64,000 bases of DNA from Granulicoccus phenolivorans DSM 17626 = NBRC 107789 = JCM 15570 (GTDB lineage: Bacteria > Actinomycetota > Actinomycetes > Propionibacteriales > Propionibacteriaceae): the NCBI RefSeq assembly GCF_000423085.1, contig NZ_AUHH01000002.1, positions 124,001-188,000 of the forward strand, given 5' to 3'. The translations under genes were made by a program, and so were the position numbers. Position 1 is the first letter of the stretch, and each line of letters starts with the position of its first letter. Positions 44,124-53,337 of this stretch are shown here, piece after piece. A model generated the notes under the pieces. It saw only the letters and a program-made list of their open reading frames with translations. It was not told the DNA's origin and searched no databases.

Positions 44124-44158
44124 ACAGCCCCCGCCGGGATCATCCCGGCGGGGGCTGT
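44124..44158. terminator. Terminator between aceE and the hypothetical gene
   Basis: A perfect 16-bp stem (ACAGCCCCCGCCGGGA with its complement) with a TCA loop, 57 bases after the aceE stop and between convergent genes. Confidence 0.85.
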
Positions 44159-44177
44159 GGCGTTGCGAGCCGGTGGC

Positions 44178-44657
44178 TCAGGCGAACTGGGAGGACTTGG
44201 CCGGGAGTCGGCGCAGGTGATACTCCGCCGGCACGACGGCCTGCTTGCGGAAGAAGTGCATGAAGATCGGCAGCGCCTGCTCGGCGGTGAAGACCTCCTC
44301 GGCGAAGGCGATGTGGCGGTGCAGGGAGAAGGTGATCGGCACCGTCGGCGTGGCCAGCTCCGGGGTCGCGCGACCCAGCGCGTCCCGGACCCGGGTGGAG
44401 TCCTCGTAGTGCGCGTACTCCAGCGTCATCGCGTGCGCGGTCCCGGCGGCCCGCAGATAGGGCGCGGCGAGCAGCTTGGCCTGGGGCGCATGGGCCAGAT
44501 CCAGCCCGAACGGCACCGGCGACAGGGAGAACGCCCACCGCTTGGTCCCGTTGAGCAGATTCAGCAGCCGCTTGAGCTGATTCTCGATCGAGTCATAGCG
44601 GGGAACGTCGTTGATGGCAGTAGGGACGCCATTGTTGATCTGGCGAAAGAACTTCAT
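44178..44657 (-). CDS. Hypothetical protein
   Basis: A 159-aa protein, no family recognised. The N-terminus (KFFRQINNGVPTAINDVPRYDSI) uses noticeably AT-richer codons than the rest. The body is mixed helix and strand with HRHIAFAEEVFTAEQALPIFMHFFRK near the C-terminus; no membrane segment or signal peptide. Stand-alone, convergent with aceE. Confidence 0.6.
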   Translation of the reverse strand: MKFFRQINNGVPTAINDVPRYDSIENQLKRLLNLLNGTKRWAFSLSPVPFGLDLAHAPQAKLLAAPYLRAAGTAHAMTLEYAHYEDSTRVRDALGRATPELATPTVPITFSLHRHIAFAEEVFTAEQALPIFMHFFRKQAVVPAEYHLRRLPAKSSQFA

Positions 44658-44740
44658 CGGTCCCCCACACCCCCAGCCCCGGTCTTCGCGGTGGTCATGG
44701 GGTACACACTAATCAGTGCCATCGGTTTCCGGGTGGGGGC

Positions 44741-45760
44741 CTAGGAAACCCGGCACCAATCCAGTAACTCCTGTACCGGCCAGGTGTTGATGATCCGGTC
44801 CGGGTCCAGCCCCAGCCGCTGCGCCCGAGTGGCGCCGTACTGGGCGAAATCCAGCTGCCCGGGGGCGTGGGCGTCGGTGTTCAACGCGAACAGGCAGCCG
44901 GTGTCGATCGCGAGTTCGAGCAGGTCGTCGGGCGGGTCGCAGCGCTCGGGACGGGCATTGATCTCGACGGCCACCTCGAACTGCCGGCAGGCCTCGAAGA
45001 CCACCGACGCGTCGAACACCGACTGCGGTCGGGTGCCCCGCTCCCCCTCCACCAGCCGTCCGGTGCAGTGCCCCAACACGTTCACCCGCGGATTCGCGAT
45101 CGCCCCGACCATCCGATGGGTCATCGACTCCGAATCCATCCGCAGCTTGGAGTGCACGCTGGCGACCACCACCTCCAGTTCGGCGAGCAGGTCCGCGGCC
45201 TGGTCCAGGGCGCCGTCATCGAGGATGTCCACCTCGATCCCGCGCAACAACCGGAACGAGTCCCCCAGCGCCGCATTCAGATCGTCCACGTACGCCACCT
45301 GCTCGCGCAGCCGTGCGGCGCTCAGGCCCCGGGCGACCTTGAGCCGCGGGGAGTGATCGGTGATCGCGGCGTACTCCAGGCCCAGCCCGGCCGCGGTGAC
45401 CGCCATCTCCTCCAGCGACGAGCCGCCGTCGGACCAGGTGGAATGCATGTGCAGTTCGCCGCGTCGGGCCGCCAGTACCTGTTCCCCGCCGGTGGCCAGC
45501 GGGACGGCGCCGGCCTCGCGCAGCTCGGCCAGATAGGGCGGCACGTCGCCGGCGAGGGACTGGCCGATGATCGTCGCGGTCTTCGGGCCGATCCCGGCCA
45601 GGGTGCCCCAGTCCCCGGCCCGCTCGTGCGCGGCCCGCTGCTCCCCGCTCAGCTCGGTCAGCGTCTCCGCGGCCCGCCGGTACGCCTTGATCCGGTGCGT
45701 GTCGGCGCGCGCGCGTTCCAGCCAGTAGCCGATCTCCCGCAGGGCCGCGACCGGGTCCAT
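44741..45760 (-). CDS. PHP-domain phosphoesterase with PolX-type helix-hairpin-helix N-terminus
   Basis: A 339-aa protein. Residues 1-75 carry a helix-hairpin-helix region (LAGIGPKTATIIGQSLAG), and residues about 100-330 form a PHP domain with metal-binding motifs HMHSTWSDG, ITDHS, GIEVDI, SVHS, GHCTG and NTDAHAPGQ. It resembles the C-terminal half of bacterial PolX (3'-5' exonuclease and AP-endonuclease part) without the polymerase domain. A DNA-end or small-phosphate hydrolase is the likely role. It shares a base with the bPH gene upstream (TGATG). Confidence 0.88.
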   Translation of the reverse strand: MDPVAALREIGYWLERARADTHRIKAYRRAAETLTELSGEQRAAHERAGDWGTLAGIGPKTATIIGQSLAGDVPPYLAELREAGAVPLATGGEQVLAARRGELHMHSTWSDGGSSLEEMAVTAAGLGLEYAAITDHSPRLKVARGLSAARLREQVAYVDDLNAALGDSFRLLRGIEVDILDDGALDQAADLLAELEVVVASVHSKLRMDSESMTHRMVGAIANPRVNVLGHCTGRLVEGERGTRPQSVFDASVVFEACRQFEVAVEINARPERCDPPDDLLELAIDTGCLFALNTDAHAPGQLDFAQYGATRAQRLGLDPDRIINTWPVQELLDWCRVS

Positions 45761-46200
45761 CAGCCCTCCAGCGTTCGGGGCAGCCCCTTCGGGCCGCGGC
45801 GCTGCAGCCGGGTGAGCAGGTCGTCCTCGCCGTTGGGCACCCAGAAGACGTGCCTGCCGGTGTCGGTATCCAGGGTGATCGAGCGCAGCGACGCCGCCCG
45901 GTCGACGTTCAGCGCCCGCACCTGGTCCCAGGTGTACTCATAGGTGTGCTTGCCCACCTCGAAGCGCAGCACCTTCCCGTCCACGTACGCGTTGCACAGC
46001 CGATCCTTCGCGATCCCGTACACCCCACCCACCAGCAGGATGCCGAGCACCAGGGCGCCGATGTTCATCGGGGTGCGTGCGGTGGTGAGTTGCACGATGG
46101 CCCACACGATCAGGACCACGCTCCCGATCCCCATGGCCGCCACGATCATGCGGCGGCCGGCGATGGTGTTGGGCGGGGTCTGAATTCTGATCGGGTCCAC
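45760..46200 (-). CDS. Small membrane protein with bPH-like domain
   Basis: A 146-aa protein with two membrane helices (about residues 18-36 and 46-62) followed by a beta-rich domain (KVLRFEVGKHTYEYTWDQVRALNVDRA, SITLDTDTGRHVFWVP), the pattern of bacterial pleckstrin-homology-like proteins. It is translationally coupled to the PHP-domain gene by a TGATG overlap and divergent from fasR across 32 bases. Confidence 0.75.
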   Translation of the reverse strand: MDPIRIQTPPNTIAGRRMIVAAMGIGSVVLIVWAIVQLTTARTPMNIGALVLGILLVGGVYGIAKDRLCNAYVDGKVLRFEVGKHTYEYTWDQVRALNVDRAASLRSITLDTDTGRHVFWVPNGEDDLLTRLQRRGPKGLPRTLEG

Positions 46201-46232
46201 GGCGTCAGATTACCCCGGTACGCTCGTCGCTC

Positions 46233-47453
46233 ATGAGCGGCGATCAGCGCAGTACCGAGGGACGTGGGGCCCGATCCCCCCAGCTGGCGCCGCGCAGCCG
46301 AGCCGCGATCACCCGCCGCCTGGTGGCCCTGGCGCCCGACATCGCGACCGCGACGCTGGCGGAGATGGAGCGCCGGCACGGCTGGTTCGCCGGGCTGGAC
46401 GCCAGCACCCGCTCCTGGATCGGGGTGGTCGCCCGCGCCGGGATCGACTCCTTCACCCACTGGTTCTCCGAGGCGGACGCGTCGGCGACCGGCCTGGAGG
46501 TCTTCGGCTCCGCCCCGCGCGCCCTGGCCCGCCGGATCAGCCTGCACCAGACCGTCGAACTGGTCCGCACCACGATCGAGGTGGTCGAGGCCAAGACCCA
46601 GGAGTTGCTCCCCCGCGGCGACCGCCCGATCGTCCAGGCCGCGATGCTGCGCTATTCCCGCGAGGTCGCGTTCGCCAGCGCCGAGGTGTACGCCCGCGCC
46701 GCCGAATCCCGTGGCGCCTGGGACGCCCGGCTGGAGGCACTGGTGGTCGACGCCGTACTGCGCGGGGAGACCGATGAGGCCGTCCTCTCCCGCGCGTCCA
46801 CCCTGGGCTGGCGAACCGCGCACGGGGTGGTCGTCGCGGTCGGCACCGCCCCGGTCACCGAGAACCTGAACCTCGGGGAGGACCTGCGTCGGGCCGGGCA
46901 GAAGCTGGGCATCGACCTGTTGTCGGCGGTGCAGGGCGAGCGCCTGGTGATCATCGCCGGCGGTGAGCCGCTGGAGGCCGACGGCGGCCCGGTCCGGGTG
47001 CTGGAGCAGTTCAGCGATGCTTTCGGCCCCGGCCCGATCGTGGTCGGCCCGCTGGTCGACCACGTCGTGGAGGCCGCCGTCTCGGCGCGCGCGGCAACCT
47101 CCGGGTTGCGGGCCTCGGTCGCCTGGCCGGAGGCACCGCGCCCGGTCGCCTCGGCCGATCTACTGCCCGAGCGGGCGCTGGCCGGGGACGGGCACGCCCG
47201 CCGGGCCCTGGGCCAGGAGGTCTATGAAACCCTGCTCGGCGCCGGCTCCGGACTCCTGGAAACCCTGGTCACCTTCCTGGACCAGGGGCAGTCGATCGAG
47301 GGCACCGCGCGCGTCCTGTTCGTGCACGCGAACACCGTGCGCTACCGGTTGAAACGGATCGCCGAAGTGACCGGCTACAACCCGTCGAATGCCCGCGATT
47401 CCTATGTCCTGCGGATCGCGATCACCCTCGGGCGGCTCTACGCCGCACGGTGA
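46233..47453 (+). CDS. fasR: PucR-type regulator of fatty-acid synthesis (FasR)
   Basis: A 406-aa regulator with a GGDEF-like/CdaR middle region and a C-terminal PucR helix-turn-helix (VLFVHANTVRYRLKRIAEVTGYNP, about residues 365-390). In Streptomyces coelicolor the orthologous gene directly upstream of fabD (FasR) activates the fabD-fabH-acpP-fabF operon; Rv2242 has the same place in M. tuberculosis. The same order here makes the assignment firm. It lies 150 bases before fabD and a perfect inverted repeat lies in that gap. Confidence 0.92.
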   Translation: MSGDQRSTEGRGARSPQLAPRSRAAITRRLVALAPDIATATLAEMERRHGWFAGLDASTRSWIGVVARAGIDSFTHWFSEADASATGLEVFGSAPRALARRISLHQTVELVRTTIEVVEAKTQELLPRGDRPIVQAAMLRYSREVAFASAEVYARAAESRGAWDARLEALVVDAVLRGETDEAVLSRASTLGWRTAHGVVVAVGTAPVTENLNLGEDLRRAGQKLGIDLLSAVQGERLVIIAGGEPLEADGGPVRVLEQFSDAFGPGPIVVGPLVDHVVEAAVSARAATSGLRASVAWPEAPRPVASADLLPERALAGDGHARRALGQEVYETLLGAGSGLLETLVTFLDQGQSIEGTARVLFVHANTVRYRLKRIAEVTGYNPSNARDSYVLRIAITLGRLYAAR

Positions 47454-47517
47454 GCGCGTTCCGAGCCACGGCACAGAGGCTGGCCAACGTGACCGGCGAC
47501 ACTCCCGCTCGACAGTC

Positions 47518-47538
47518 TTTTGTAGGTTCACTACAAAA
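47518..47538. promoter_or_regulatory. Inverted repeat upstream of fabD, putative FasR site
   Basis: TTTTGTAG and CTACAAAA are exact complements around a GTTCA spacer, 66 bases before the fabD start. It is AT-rich in a GC-rich neighbourhood. It is a candidate FasR operator by position; the site in S. coelicolor was not compared here. Confidence 0.65.
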
Positions 47539-47603
47539 CACTCAGGGTGGATTCTGTGCCCGCAACGCGCGACGTTCCGGGCAAAACCGGAGAAGGTTAA
47601 GGG

Positions 47604-48821
47604 GTGCTCGCAATCGTTGCGCCCGGACAGGGCGCCCAGAAACCCGGTTTCCTGAAGCCCTGGCTGGCCGATCCGAAACTCGAGAACCGCCTGGTGTGGT
47701 TGTCGGCCGTCTCCGGTCTGGACCTGATCCACTACGGCACCGAGGCCGATGAGGAGACCATCAAGGACACCGCGGTGGCCCAGCCGCTGCTGGTGGCCGC
47801 CGGACTGGTGACCGCGCTGGCGCTGTTCCCGCACCCGGCCGACGCCTTCGGCAAGATCGGCGTCGGTGGGGGCCACTCCGTGGGCGAGATCACCGCCGCC
47901 GCCGCGTCCGGGGTGCTGTCGGCCGAGCAGGCGATGGTGTTCGTCCGCGAGCGCGGCCGCGGCATGGCCGAGGCGTCCGCGGTCCGTCCGACCTCGATGG
48001 CTGCGGTCCTGCGCGGCGACACCGACGAGGTCGTCGAGCGGCTCCGCAAGCACGGGCTCACCCCGGCCAACTACAACGGCGTCGGCCAGATCGTGGCCGC
48101 CGGCACCGTGGAGCAGTTGGAGGCACTGTCGAAGGACCTGCCCGACCGGGTCCGGATGGTCCCGCTGAGTGTGGCCGGCGCCTTCCACACCGAGCACATG
48201 CAGCCCGCGGTGGCCCGCCTGGAACGGCTGTCCGCGGCGGTCTCCACCCACGACCCGCGCGTCCGGCTGCTGTCGAACCGCGACGGCCAGATCGTGCAGT
48301 CCGGCGCGGAGTACCTGCGCCGCCTGATCAACCAGGTGTCCAACCCGGTCCGCTGGGACCTGTGCATGGAGACCATGGCCGACCTGGGCGTCACCGGCCT
48401 GCTGGAGCTGCCGCCGTCGGGCACCCTGACCGGGATCGCGAAGCGAAACCTGAAGGACGTCGAGGTGTTCGCGCTCAACGATCCCGATCAGTTGGACGAG
48501 GCGCGCGCCTTCGTCGAGAAGCACTCCCGCGGCGCGGTGCCCTCCCAGATCAGCAACACCCCCAGCTGGCGGATGGTGGTCTCCCCCGGTAAGGGCCACT
48601 TCACCCGGGCCCCCGGGGTCGAACCCGGTCAGGTGCTCGCCCCCGGCAGTGCCGTCGGCGGCGTACGCAACCTGCGGGAGGAAACCCCCGTGGTCACCGA
48701 GCACGGCGGCCTGGTGACCGAATGGCTGGTCGAGGAGGACGATCCCGTCAGCCCGGGGCAGCCGCTGCTGCGGCTGCACCCCGCCCCTGAAAACGATTAC
48801 GCGACCGAGGTGGACCGATGA
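47604..48821 (+). CDS. fabD: ACP S-malonyltransferase with fused biotinyl-like C-terminal domain
   Basis: A 405-aa protein. Residues 1-315 are FabD, which moves malonyl from CoA to ACP: active Ser92 in GGHSVGE, Arg117 in RERGRGM, His195 in GAFHTEHM. The domain of about 77 residues at the C-terminus (329-405) resembles a biotin carboxyl-carrier or lipoyl hairpin: [20 protein letters not shown]-like [13 protein letters not shown]. The modified Lys of the AMKM motif aligns with Arg358. FabD is normally about 310 aa, so the extension is real and unusual. GTG start at 47604. First gene of the fab operon, overlapping fabH by four bases. Confidence 0.93.
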   Translation: MLAIVAPGQGAQKPGFLKPWLADPKLENRLVWLSAVSGLDLIHYGTEADEETIKDTAVAQPLLVAAGLVTALALFPHPADAFGKIGVGGGHSVGEITAAAASGVLSAEQAMVFVRERGRGMAEASAVRPTSMAAVLRGDTDEVVERLRKHGLTPANYNGVGQIVAAGTVEQLEALSKDLPDRVRMVPLSVAGAFHTEHMQPAVARLERLSAAVSTHDPRVRLLSNRDGQIVQSGAEYLRRLINQVSNPVRWDLCMETMADLGVTGLLELPPSGTLTGIAKRNLKDVEVFALNDPDQLDEARAFVEKHSRGAVPSQISNTPSWRMVVSPGKGHFTRAPGVEPGQVLAPGSAVGGVRNLREETPVVTEHGGLVTEWLVEEDDPVSPGQPLLRLHPAPENDYATEVDR

Positions 48822-49807
48822 GCAAGCAGATTACCGTCGTCGACGGACCCCACAGTGCGATCCTGGGCATCGGCTCGTACCGCCCTTCCCGGGTGGTCGA
48901 CAACGCCGAGATGTGCACCATGATCGACTCCTCCGACGAGTGGATCCGCCAGCGCACCGGCATCATCGAGCGCCGCTGGGCCACCGATGACGAGACCCTG
49001 ATGGTGATGGCCCTGGGCGCGGCCCGCAAGGCGCTCGACCATGCCGGCCTGCAGGGTTCGGACCTGGACGCGGTGATCGTGTCGACCGTGTCGCACCTGA
49101 CCCAGTTCCCGGCGATCGCGCCGCAGATCGCGACCGAGCTCGGCGCGACCGACGCCGCGGCGTACGACATCCTGGCGGCCTGCGCGGGCTTCTGCTACGG
49201 CCTGGCCCAGGCCGACGGGCTGATCCGCAACGGGTCGGCGACGCGGGTCCTGGTGATCGGCGCGGAGAAGCTCAGCGAGCAGCTCGACAAGACCGACCGC
49301 ACCACCGCCTTCCTGTTCGGTGACGGCGCCGGCGCCGCCGTGGTCGGCCCCAGCGACGAGCCCGGCATCGGCCCGGTCGTGTGGGGGTCCGACGGCGCCG
49401 CCAAGGACGTCATCCGGCTCACCCGGCACTGGGACGAACCCGGCGACGAGCCGCCCTACATCCACATGGACGGCCAGCCGGTGTTCCGCTGGGCCTCCAC
49501 CACGGTCGCGAAGAAGACCCTGGAGATGCTGGCGCGCGCCGGACTGACCGTCGACGATCTCGATGTCTTCATTCCGCACCAGGCCAACGACCGGATCATC
49601 GATGCGATGATCCGTACGCTGAAGATGCCCGAGCACGTCACCGTCGCCCGGGACATCTCGCACATGGGCAACACCTCGGCCGCCTCCATCCCGCTGGCGA
49701 TCGAGGCGATGTTCGAACGCGGCGAGGTGAAGTCCGGTCAGCTCGCGCTGATCGTCGGCTTCGGCGCCGGCCTGGTGTACGCCGGGCAGATCATCCGGTT
49801 GCCGTAA
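48818..49807 (+). CDS. fabH: 3-oxoacyl-ACP synthase III
   Basis: A 329-aa ketoacyl synthase III that condenses an acyl-CoA primer with malonyl-ACP to begin fatty-acid synthesis. The catalytic triad is Cys122 (LAACAGFC), His in IPHQAND and Asn in HMGNTSAAS. It overlaps fabD (ATGA) and comes just before acpP, the operon order of Streptomyces. Actinobacterial FabH often takes branched starters; primer choice cannot be read here. Confidence 0.96.
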   Translation: MSKQITVVDGPHSAILGIGSYRPSRVVDNAEMCTMIDSSDEWIRQRTGIIERRWATDDETLMVMALGAARKALDHAGLQGSDLDAVIVSTVSHLTQFPAIAPQIATELGATDAAAYDILAACAGFCYGLAQADGLIRNGSATRVLVIGAEKLSEQLDKTDRTTAFLFGDGAGAAVVGPSDEPGIGPVVWGSDGAAKDVIRLTRHWDEPGDEPPYIHMDGQPVFRWASTTVAKKTLEMLARAGLTVDDLDVFIPHQANDRIIDAMIRTLKMPEHVTVARDISHMGNTSAASIPLAIEAMFERGEVKSGQLALIVGFGAGLVYAGQIIRLP

Positions 49808-49894
49808 TCTCCGGAACCGCAGTCGGGACCACCGGCTGCGCCCGTCTCACCCAATCCAGACCGTCTCACCCAATCCACAACGAAGGAGAACCAC

Positions 49895-50140
49895 ATGGCT
49901 ACCACTGAAGAGATCCTGGCCGGCGTCGCCGAGATCGTGCACGAGGTCTGCAACATCCCCGTCGAGGACGTCCAGCTGGACAAGTCGTTCATCGACGACC
50001 TGGATGCCGACTCGCTGGCGATGAACGAGATCATCTACGCCTCGGAGGACAAGTTCGGCGTCTCGATCCCCGACGAGGAGGCCAAGAACCTGAAGACCGT
50101 GGGTGACGCCGTCGCCCACATCGAGCGTGCGATGAACTGA
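49895..50140 (+). CDS. acpP: Acyl carrier protein
   Basis: An 81-aa carrier whose Ser40 (LDADSLAMNEI) takes the 4'-phosphopantetheine arm that holds growing chains. The four-helix ACP pattern and DKFGVSIPDEEA segment are intact. The ATG at 49895 has a GAAGGAGAA ribosome site. It lies 87 bases after fabH, and a strong hairpin separates it from fabF, which would allow ACP to be made in excess. Confidence 0.96.
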   Translation: MATTEEILAGVAEIVHEVCNIPVEDVQLDKSFIDDLDADSLAMNEIIYASEDKFGVSIPDEEAKNLKTVGDAVAHIERAMN

Positions 50141-50163
50141 CGCGTCCCCGACGCGCCGATCCT

Positions 50164-50199
50164 CCGGGGCCTCGGGCCCGCCCGCTCGGGGCCCCGGAT
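50164..50199 (+). terminator. Hairpin between acpP and fabF (attenuator-like)
   Basis: TCCGGGGCC (50164-50172) pairs exactly with GGCCCCGGA (50191-50199) 24 bases after the acpP stop. No T run follows. Placed inside the operon, it could reduce read-through to fabF and accD6 or protect the acpP message. Confidence 0.6.
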
Positions 50200-50353
50200 C
50201 CACTTCGGTGCAGCTGCGCCCCCATCCCTCAGCAGCCCGCACCCCCGAACCTTCGCCTCGCTCGGCAGCGCAACGCAGGCGCGCCGGGCTCGAGTTCAGC
50301 GAACCGCCATCGCGGCCACCCGTCGCGACCCACCGACCTTCTAGGAGCCGTCC

Positions 50354-51616
50354 ATGACCCGCCCCGAACAGACCGTTGTCATCACCGGCTTGGGAGCCAC
50401 CACCCCGCTCGGCGGAGATGTTGCCTCCACCTGGGCCGCCCTGCTCGCCGGTGAGTCCGGCGTCAGCGCGCTGGAGACCGATTGGGCCGCCGACCTGCCC
50501 AGCCGGATCGCCGCCACCCTGAAGGTCGAACCGACCGAGGAGCAGGTCCCCCGGGTGCAGGCCCGCCGGATGGACCGGGTCAGCCAGATCGCCCTGGTCG
50601 CCTCCCTCGAGGCCTGGGCCGATGCCGGCTTCGGCCTCGGCGAGGACAACCAGGTCGACGGGGACCGCCTCGCGGTGGCCATCGGCACCGGCATCGGCGG
50701 GATGAACTCGCTGCTGGGCAACTGGGACATCCAGAAGGAGCGCGGCGTACGCCGGGTCTCCCCGTTCACCGTGCCGATGCTGATGGCCAACGCCGCCGCA
50801 TCCAACGTGGGCCTGCGGCTGGGCGCCAAGGCCGGGGTGCACACCGCGGTCTCGGCCTGCGCCTCCTCCAACGAGTCGCTGGGCCAGGCGCTGACCATCC
50901 TGCGCTCGGGCCGCGCCGACGTGGTCCTCGCCGGCGGCTCCGAAGCCTGCATCCACCCCTTCCCGATGGCCGGCTTCTCCCAGATGCAGGCGCTGTCGCG
51001 CCGCAACGACGAGCCGCAGCGCGCCTCCCGCCCGTGGGACGTCGATCGCGACGGGTTCGTACTCGGCGAAGGCGCGGTCTCGCTGGTCCTGGAGACCCTG
51101 GAACATGCCACCGCCCGGGGCGCGAAGATCTACGGCACCCTGGCCGGGGTCGGCCACTCCGCCGACTCCTTCGACATGGTGCAGCCCGATCCCTCCGGCG
51201 CCGGTCAGGCCTCGGCGATGCGGCGCGCGCTGGCCGACGCCGACCTCACCGGCTCCGACATCGTGCATGTGAATGCGCATGCCACCTCCACTCCGGCCGG
51301 GGACACCACCGAGGCCGGCTCGATCCGGGCCGCGATCGGCGAGCAGGCCGTGGTCACCGGCACCAAGTCGATGACCGGCCACCTGCTCGGTGCCGCCGGC
51401 GCCCTGGAATCCATGGCGACCGTCCTCGCGCTGCGCGACCGGGTCGTCCCGCCGACGATCAACCTGGAGCACCCCGAAGCGGGCCTGGGCATCGACATCG
51501 CCGCCAACACCACCCGTCCCCTCGGCCAGGGCGACCTCGCCGCGATCAGCAACTCCTTCGGCTTCGGTGGGCCGAACATCGCCGTGCTGGTCACCAACCA
51601 GAATGTGAGCGCCTGA
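50354..51616 (+). CDS. fabF: 3-oxoacyl-ACP synthase II
   Basis: A 420-aa ketoacyl synthase that lengthens acyl-ACP chains with malonyl-ACP. Active site Cys169 (AVSACASSN), the two His in NAHATSTPAGD and SMTGHLLGAAGALE, and the FGFGG end loop are present. The ATG follows TAGGAG. It corresponds to KasA of mycobacteria. It shares one base with accD6 (TGATG), coupling their translation. Confidence 0.96.
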   Translation: MTRPEQTVVITGLGATTPLGGDVASTWAALLAGESGVSALETDWAADLPSRIAATLKVEPTEEQVPRVQARRMDRVSQIALVASLEAWADAGFGLGEDNQVDGDRLAVAIGTGIGGMNSLLGNWDIQKERGVRRVSPFTVPMLMANAAASNVGLRLGAKAGVHTAVSACASSNESLGQALTILRSGRADVVLAGGSEACIHPFPMAGFSQMQALSRRNDEPQRASRPWDVDRDGFVLGEGAVSLVLETLEHATARGAKIYGTLAGVGHSADSFDMVQPDPSGAGQASAMRRALADADLTGSDIVHVNAHATSTPAGDTTEAGSIRAAIGEQAVVTGTKSMTGHLLGAAGALESMATVLALRDRVVPPTINLEHPEAGLGIDIAANTTRPLGQGDLAAISNSFGFGGPNIAVLVTNQNVSA

Positions 51617-53073
51617 TGAGCGCAACCGATACCAAGAACGAGTCCGCCGAGCAGGCCGCGGCCGCGCCGAAGAAGAAGGTCAAGATCCCCCGCGAGGAGG
51701 ATCCGCGCAACCCGAATCACCGGCTCGCCGCACTGCTGGACGAGGGCTCGGTCGAACTGATCACCCCCGATGACGGCTCCGGCATGCTCGCGGCAACCGG
51801 GTCGATCGGCGGCCGCCGGGTCGTGGTGTTCTGCTCCGACCCGACCGTGATGGGCGGCGCCATGGGCGTCGACGGCTGTCGCGTGGTCGTGGCGGCGTAC
51901 CAGCGCGCGATGACCGACCGGATCCCGGTGCTCGGCATCTGGCACTCCGGCGGCGCGCGGCTGGCCGAGGGCGTCTCCTCGCTGGACAGCGTCGGCTGGA
52001 TCTTCAAGGAGATGACCCGGGCCTCGGGCAAGATCCCGCAGATCTCGATCGTGCTCGGTGCGGCCGCCGGTGGTGCGGCGTACGGTCCGGCGCTGACCGA
52101 CGTGGTGATCCTGGCGCCGGAGGGCCGCATCTTCGTGACCGGGCCGGACGTGGTCCGCTCGGTCACCGGTGAGGACGTCGACATGCTCCGCCTCGGTGGC
52201 CCCGACACCCACGGCCGGCGCTCCGGCGTGGTGCACCTGGTCGCCGACGACGAGCCGCACGCGCTGGCCCAGGCCCAGCAACTGGTCCAGTTCTTCGCCG
52301 ACCAGGGTGTGGTCGCCGACGACGTCGAGGACCGCGACCTGGCCGCCCTGCTGCCCGAGTCGCCCAAGCGCGCCTACGACGTACACCCGCTGATCAACGG
52401 TGTGCTCGATGAGGGCAGCACCCTCGAACTGCACGCCCGGTGGGCGCCGAACATCGTCACCGCCTTCGGCCGCCTGGGTGGCCGCAGCGTCGGCGTGATC
52501 GCGAACAACCCGCTGCGCCTGGGCGGCTGCCTGGACTCGCTGAGCGCGGAGAAGGCCGCCCGGTTCGTGCGGCTGTGCGATGCCTTCGGGATCCCCCTGG
52601 TGGTCCTGGTGGACGTCCCGGGCTACCTGCCCGGCGTCGGCCAGGAATGGGACGGGGTCGTCCGGCGTGGCGCGAAGCTGCTGCACGCCTTCGCCGAAGC
52701 CAGTGTCCCCCGGGTCACCCTGGTCACCCGCAAGTCCTACGGCGGCGCCTACATCGCGATGAACTCCCGCTCCCTGGGCGCCACCAAGGTGATGGCGTGG
52801 CCGGGTGCCGAGATCGCCGTGATGGGGCCGGTCGCCGCCGTCCGGATCCTGCACCGGCGCAAGCTGGCCGCGACCCCGGAGGACATCCGGCCCCAGGTCG
52901 AGGCCGAACTCGCCGCCGAGCACGAGCGGATCGCCGGTGGGGTGGATCGTGCTATCGAGATCGGCGTGGTCGACGAGATGGTCCAGCCCGGGGACAGCCG
53001 TTCGGCGATCGCCGAGGCGATCCGGGCCAATGACGAGGGCAACCGCGGGACGCACACCAACATCCCGCTCTGA
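51616..53073 (+). CDS. accD6: Acyl-CoA carboxylase carboxyltransferase (AccD6-like)
   Basis: A 485-aa biotin-dependent carboxyltransferase beta subunit. It has both crotonase-like halves, with the oxyanion segments GGAAYGPALTD and GGAYIAMNSR, and the DVPGYLPGVGQE biotin-site loop. With a biotinylated alpha subunit encoded elsewhere it makes malonyl-CoA (or methylmalonyl-CoA) for the enzymes before it. The same gene closes the fas cluster in M. tuberculosis. The N-terminus carries a Lys/Ala-rich tail of about 25 residues. Confidence 0.94.
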   Translation: MSATDTKNESAEQAAAAPKKKVKIPREEDPRNPNHRLAALLDEGSVELITPDDGSGMLAATGSIGGRRVVVFCSDPTVMGGAMGVDGCRVVVAAYQRAMTDRIPVLGIWHSGGARLAEGVSSLDSVGWIFKEMTRASGKIPQISIVLGAAAGGAAYGPALTDVVILAPEGRIFVTGPDVVRSVTGEDVDMLRLGGPDTHGRRSGVVHLVADDEPHALAQAQQLVQFFADQGVVADDVEDRDLAALLPESPKRAYDVHPLINGVLDEGSTLELHARWAPNIVTAFGRLGGRSVGVIANNPLRLGGCLDSLSAEKAARFVRLCDAFGIPLVVLVDVPGYLPGVGQEWDGVVRRGAKLLHAFAEASVPRVTLVTRKSYGGAYIAMNSRSLGATKVMAWPGAEIAVMGPVAAVRILHRRKLAATPEDIRPQVEAELAAEHERIAGGVDRAIEIGVVDEMVQPGDSRSAIAEAIRANDEGNRGTHTNIPL

Positions 53074-53094
53074 CCTCAGACCTCAGACAGCACA

Positions 53095-53124
53095 CGAGCC
53101 CGCCGGGGAGATTCGGCGGGCTCG
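53095..53124 (+). terminator. Terminator after the fatty-acid operon
   Basis: An exact 11-bp stem CGAGCCCGCCG with CGGCGGGCTCG, followed by TTGCTGTTGTC. It lies 22 bases after the accD6 stop. Confidence 0.8.
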
Positions 53125-53200
53125 TTGCTGTTGTCGTCGGTAGTGGACCCGGCTTCGGGGGCTACCGGGGGACACCCAGACGCTGAACCGGACGGGACTG

Positions 53201-53315
53201 CCGGCGCTGCCGGGAAGCGAAAAGCGGCGCTATCTTTTGGAACATGAGTTCTGAGGACTGACCGCTGCGTACCCAAGGCTTGGAAAGGCGCCGCGTCGCT
53301 GCCCGGCAGCGCCGG
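53201..53315. repeat. Long imperfect inverted repeat between accD6 and DUF3145
   Basis: CCGGCGCTGCCGGG (53201-53214) and CCCGGCAGCGCCGG (53302-53315) are exact complements, and the match continues inward with AGCGA and GCGGCGC blocks. The 87-base centre holds the small palindrome GAACATGAGTTC. The whole resembles a REP- or MITE-like element, but no copy elsewhere in the window was found. Confidence 0.55.
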
Positions 53316-53337
53316 AAGGCGCGTCCCGCAGAACCCG

